Positions 4,995 to 6,627 of a stretch of 6,627 bases of DNA are shown one piece after another. Source of the DNA: Desulfarculus sp. (lineage in GTDB: Bacteria; Desulfobacterota; Desulfarculia; Desulfarculales; Desulfarculaceae); assembly GCA_020216625.1 (NCBI GenBank), contig JAIUYB010000131.1:1-6627 (forward strand), in the 5' to 3' direction. Below the pieces are notes generated by a model. It did no database searches. It had not been told where the DNA came from and saw only the letters and a program-made list of their open reading frames with translations. Within the stretch, counting starts at the first letter, position 1, and every line of letters begins with the position of its first letter. The translations under genes and the position numbers were made by a program.

Positions 4995-5963
4995 ATGCCC
5001 GCGATCACCCTACCCCTGACCGACCTGGACCAGGCCGCGCGCCTGCTGGAACCCGGCTCCCTGGCCGAGCTGGGCGAGCTGATGGCCCAGGCCGGCCGCG
5101 CCCGCCAATCCGCCCACGGCCAGACAGTGGAGCTATGCGCCATTGTCAACGCCCGCTCCGGACGCTGCTCCGAGGACTGCGCCTTCTGCGCCCAGAGCGC
5201 CCACCATCACACCCAGGCCGAGGTCTATCCTCTGCTCGAGGCGGACGAAATCGTGGCCCGTTCCCGGGCGGCGGCCGCCGCCGGAGCCACCCGCTTCGGC
5301 ATCGTCACCAGCGGCCGGGGCTGCCCCCAGGGGCCGGACCTGGATGAGATCTGCCGCGCGGTGGAGGCCATCCGTCGGGAGGGCCACGTCAGCCCCTGCG
5401 GCTCCCTGGGTCTGTTGCGCCCCGACCAGGCCCGCCGCCTGGCCGACGCCGGGTTGACCCGCTATCACCACAACCTGGAGGCCGGCCCCAGCCACTTCCC
5501 GCGCATCTGCGCCAGTCACCGTTTCGAGGACCGGGTGGAGACCGTCCGCCTGGCCCAGGCGGCCGGGCTGGAAGTATGCGTGGGCGGCATCGTGGGCCTG
5601 GGCGAGACCCCCCGCCAGCGGGCCGAACTGGCCCTGGCCACGGCCCAGCTTGATCCCGAGAGCGTGCCCTTGAACTTCCTGAACCCCATCCCCGGCACCC
5701 GCCTGGGCCACCTGCCCCAACTGACGCCGGTCCAGGCCCTGGCCGCGGTGGCGGTCTTCCGCCTGATGCTGCCGGCCAAGGCCCGGCTGCGCACCTGCGG
5801 CGGCCGTCAGCAGGTGTTGGGGCCCCTGGCCCCGCTGATGTACCTGGCCGGGGCCGACGCCACCATGATCGGCAACTACCTGACCACCGAGGGCCGCCAG
5901 CCGGCCGACGACCTGGCCGACCTGGCCGCCTTGGGCCTGCGGCCGATTGGCCGGGAGATTTAG
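4995..5963 (+). CDS. bioB: Biotin synthase, radical SAM
   Basis: BioB inserts sulfur into dethiobiotin to form biotin, using SAM radical chemistry and sacrificing an auxiliary iron-sulfur cluster. The 322-residue protein has the radical SAM motif C58-xxx-C62-xx-C65 in the context S-G-R-C-S-E-D-C-A-F-C-A-Q-S, then Y-H-H-N-L-E at 157-162, C-V-G-G-I-V-G-L-G-E-T at 195-205, and N-F-L-N-P-I-P-G-T at 227-235, all typical of BioB. Compared with the E. coli enzyme (recalled alignment), auxiliary-cluster ligands C128, C188 and R260 match C135, C195 and R266. C97 is replaced by Gly102 (R-F-G-I-V-T-S-G-R-G), and a cysteine (C268) appears in R-T-C-G-G-R where E. coli has Ser. This is the pattern of BioB from anaerobes, some of which are reported to use a different auxiliary cluster. 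The C-terminus is shorter than in E. coli (322 versus 346 residues). The gene forms an operon with bioA, 2 bases downstream, probably under the BirA-like operator. Confidence 0.96.
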   Translation: MPAITLPLTDLDQAARLLEPGSLAELGELMAQAGRARQSAHGQTVELCAIVNARSGRCSEDCAFCAQSAHHHTQAEVYPLLEADEIVARSRAAAAAGATRFGIVTSGRGCPQGPDLDEICRAVEAIRREGHVSPCGSLGLLRPDQARRLADAGLTRYHHNLEAGPSHFPRICASHRFEDRVETVRLAQAAGLEVCVGGIVGLGETPRQRAELALATAQLDPESVPLNFLNPIPGTRLGHLPQLTPVQALAAVAVFRLMLPAKARLRTCGGRQQVLGPLAPLMYLAGADATMIGNYLTTEGRQPADDLADLAALGLRPIGREI

Positions 5964-5965
5964 CC

Positions 5966-6627
5966 ATGGACCGCCAAGACCTGCTGCGCCTGGACCGAGA
6001 CCACCTCTGGCACCCCTTCACCCAGATGCGCCTGTGGCCGGACGAACCGCCCCTGGTCATCGCGCGGGCCGAGGGCAACTGGCTGATCGACGTGGACGGC
6101 AAGCGCTACTTCGACGGGGTCAGCTCGCTGTGGGTGACGGTGCATGGCCACAACGTGGCGGAGATCAACCAGGCCATCAAGGCGCAGGTGGATGCCCTGG
6201 ACCACTCCACCCTGCTGGGCCTGGCCCACCCCAACGCCATCGCCCTGGCGGCCGAGCTGGCGGCCATCGCCCCGGCGGGCCTGAACAAGGTCTTCTACAG
6301 CGAGGCCGGCTCCACCGCGGTGGAGATCGCGCTCAAGATGGCCTTCCAGTTCTGGCAGCAGTCCGGCCGGCCGGAAAAAAAGGGCTTCGTCTCCCTGGAG
6401 GGAGCCTACCACGGCGACACCCTGGGCAGCGTCAGCGTGGGCGGCATCGACCTCTTCCACCAGGTCTACGGCCCCCTGCTCTTCCCGGTGCGCCGGCTGC
6501 CCCAGCCCCACTGCCGGCGCTGCCGTCTGGGGTTGACCCATCCCGCCTGCGGCCTGGCCTGCGCCGAGGCCCTGGAGACCCTCTTGGCCGTCCACGGCCA
6601 GGAGATCGCGGCCCTGATCGTGGAGCC
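5966..6627 (+). CDS. bioA: Adenosylmethionine--8-amino-7-oxononanoate aminotransferase, 5' part
   Basis: BioA is a fold-type I PLP enzyme that transfers an amino group from SAM to KAPA, giving 7,8-diaminopelargonate, two steps before BioB. The first 220 codons are present and the frame runs off the window, so the PLP lysine is not seen. Visible features: W15-H-P-F-T near the N-terminus (E. coli has Tyr at the Phe position), S-S-L-W-V-T-V-H-G-H at 53-62, D-H-S-T-L-L-G near 75-81, the PLP-phosphate loop G-S-T-A-V-E at 115-120, and A-Y-H-G-D-T at 147-152, whose Tyr stacks on the cofactor. Near the end a C-x2-C-x8-C-x3-C cluster (C183, C186, C195, C199) suggests a small metal-binding insertion; E. 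coli BioA lacks it. The start ATG has GGGAG at 5953-5957, inside the end of bioB, with an 8-base spacer. The bioB stop is 2 bases away, which implies co-transcription and probably translational coupling. Confidence 0.95.
   Translation, partial: MDRQDLLRLDRDHLWHPFTQMRLWPDEPPLVIARAEGNWLIDVDGKRYFDGVSSLWVTVHGHNVAEINQAIKAQVDALDHSTLLGLAHPNAIALAAELAAIAPAGLNKVFYSEAGSTAVEIALKMAFQFWQQSGRPEKKGFVSLEGAYHGDTLGSVSVGGIDLFHQVYGPLLFPVRRLPQPHCRRCRLGLTHPACGLACAEALETLLAVHGQEIAALIVE

Overview
This GC-rich window looks like chromosomal DNA of an anaerobic bacterium, most likely a deltaproteobacterium/Desulfobacterota. The basis is codon use strongly biased to G/C third positions, a cobalamin-type radical SAM protein, and anaerobe-style cysteine patterns in BioB and BioA. 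The lineage is an inference from protein style; no phylogenetic marker gene is present.

Layout from left to right: (i) the last 52 codons of a biotin protein ligase (birA, +), ending at 159; (ii) a B12-binding-domain radical SAM protein (+, 232-1749) that may be read from a leaderless transcript; (iii) a convergent intergenic region with a strong hairpin terminator (1952-1980) that can serve both flanking genes; (iv) a secreted family 5 (peptide/nickel type) ABC transporter substrate-binding protein (-, 2036-3766) with its own AT-rich promoter and a tandem 9-bp repeat at the start of its leader; (v) a SUMF1/FGE-fold lipoprotein (-, 3886-4821) lacking both catalytic cysteines of formylglycine-generating enzymes; (vi) a divergent intergenic region containing a BirA-operator-like dyad; (vii) bioB (+, 4995-5963) and, 2 bases later, bioA (+, 5966 to the window end), clearly one operon.

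The coherent theme is biotin. BioA makes 7,8-diaminopelargonate, BioB closes the thiophane ring, and BirA attaches biotin to carboxylase carrier proteins and, in many bacteria, represses bio genes through an operator like the one seen before bioB. Three genes with no known biotin role sit between birA and bioBA. I see no evidence that they form a system with the biotin genes, nor an unmistakable new system. The points most worth following are the altered auxiliary-cluster ligands of BioB, the four-cysteine insertion in BioA, the BirA-like operator with a short spacer, the cysteine-less FGE-fold lipoprotein next to an orphan binding protein, and the tandem repeat in the binding-protein leader.
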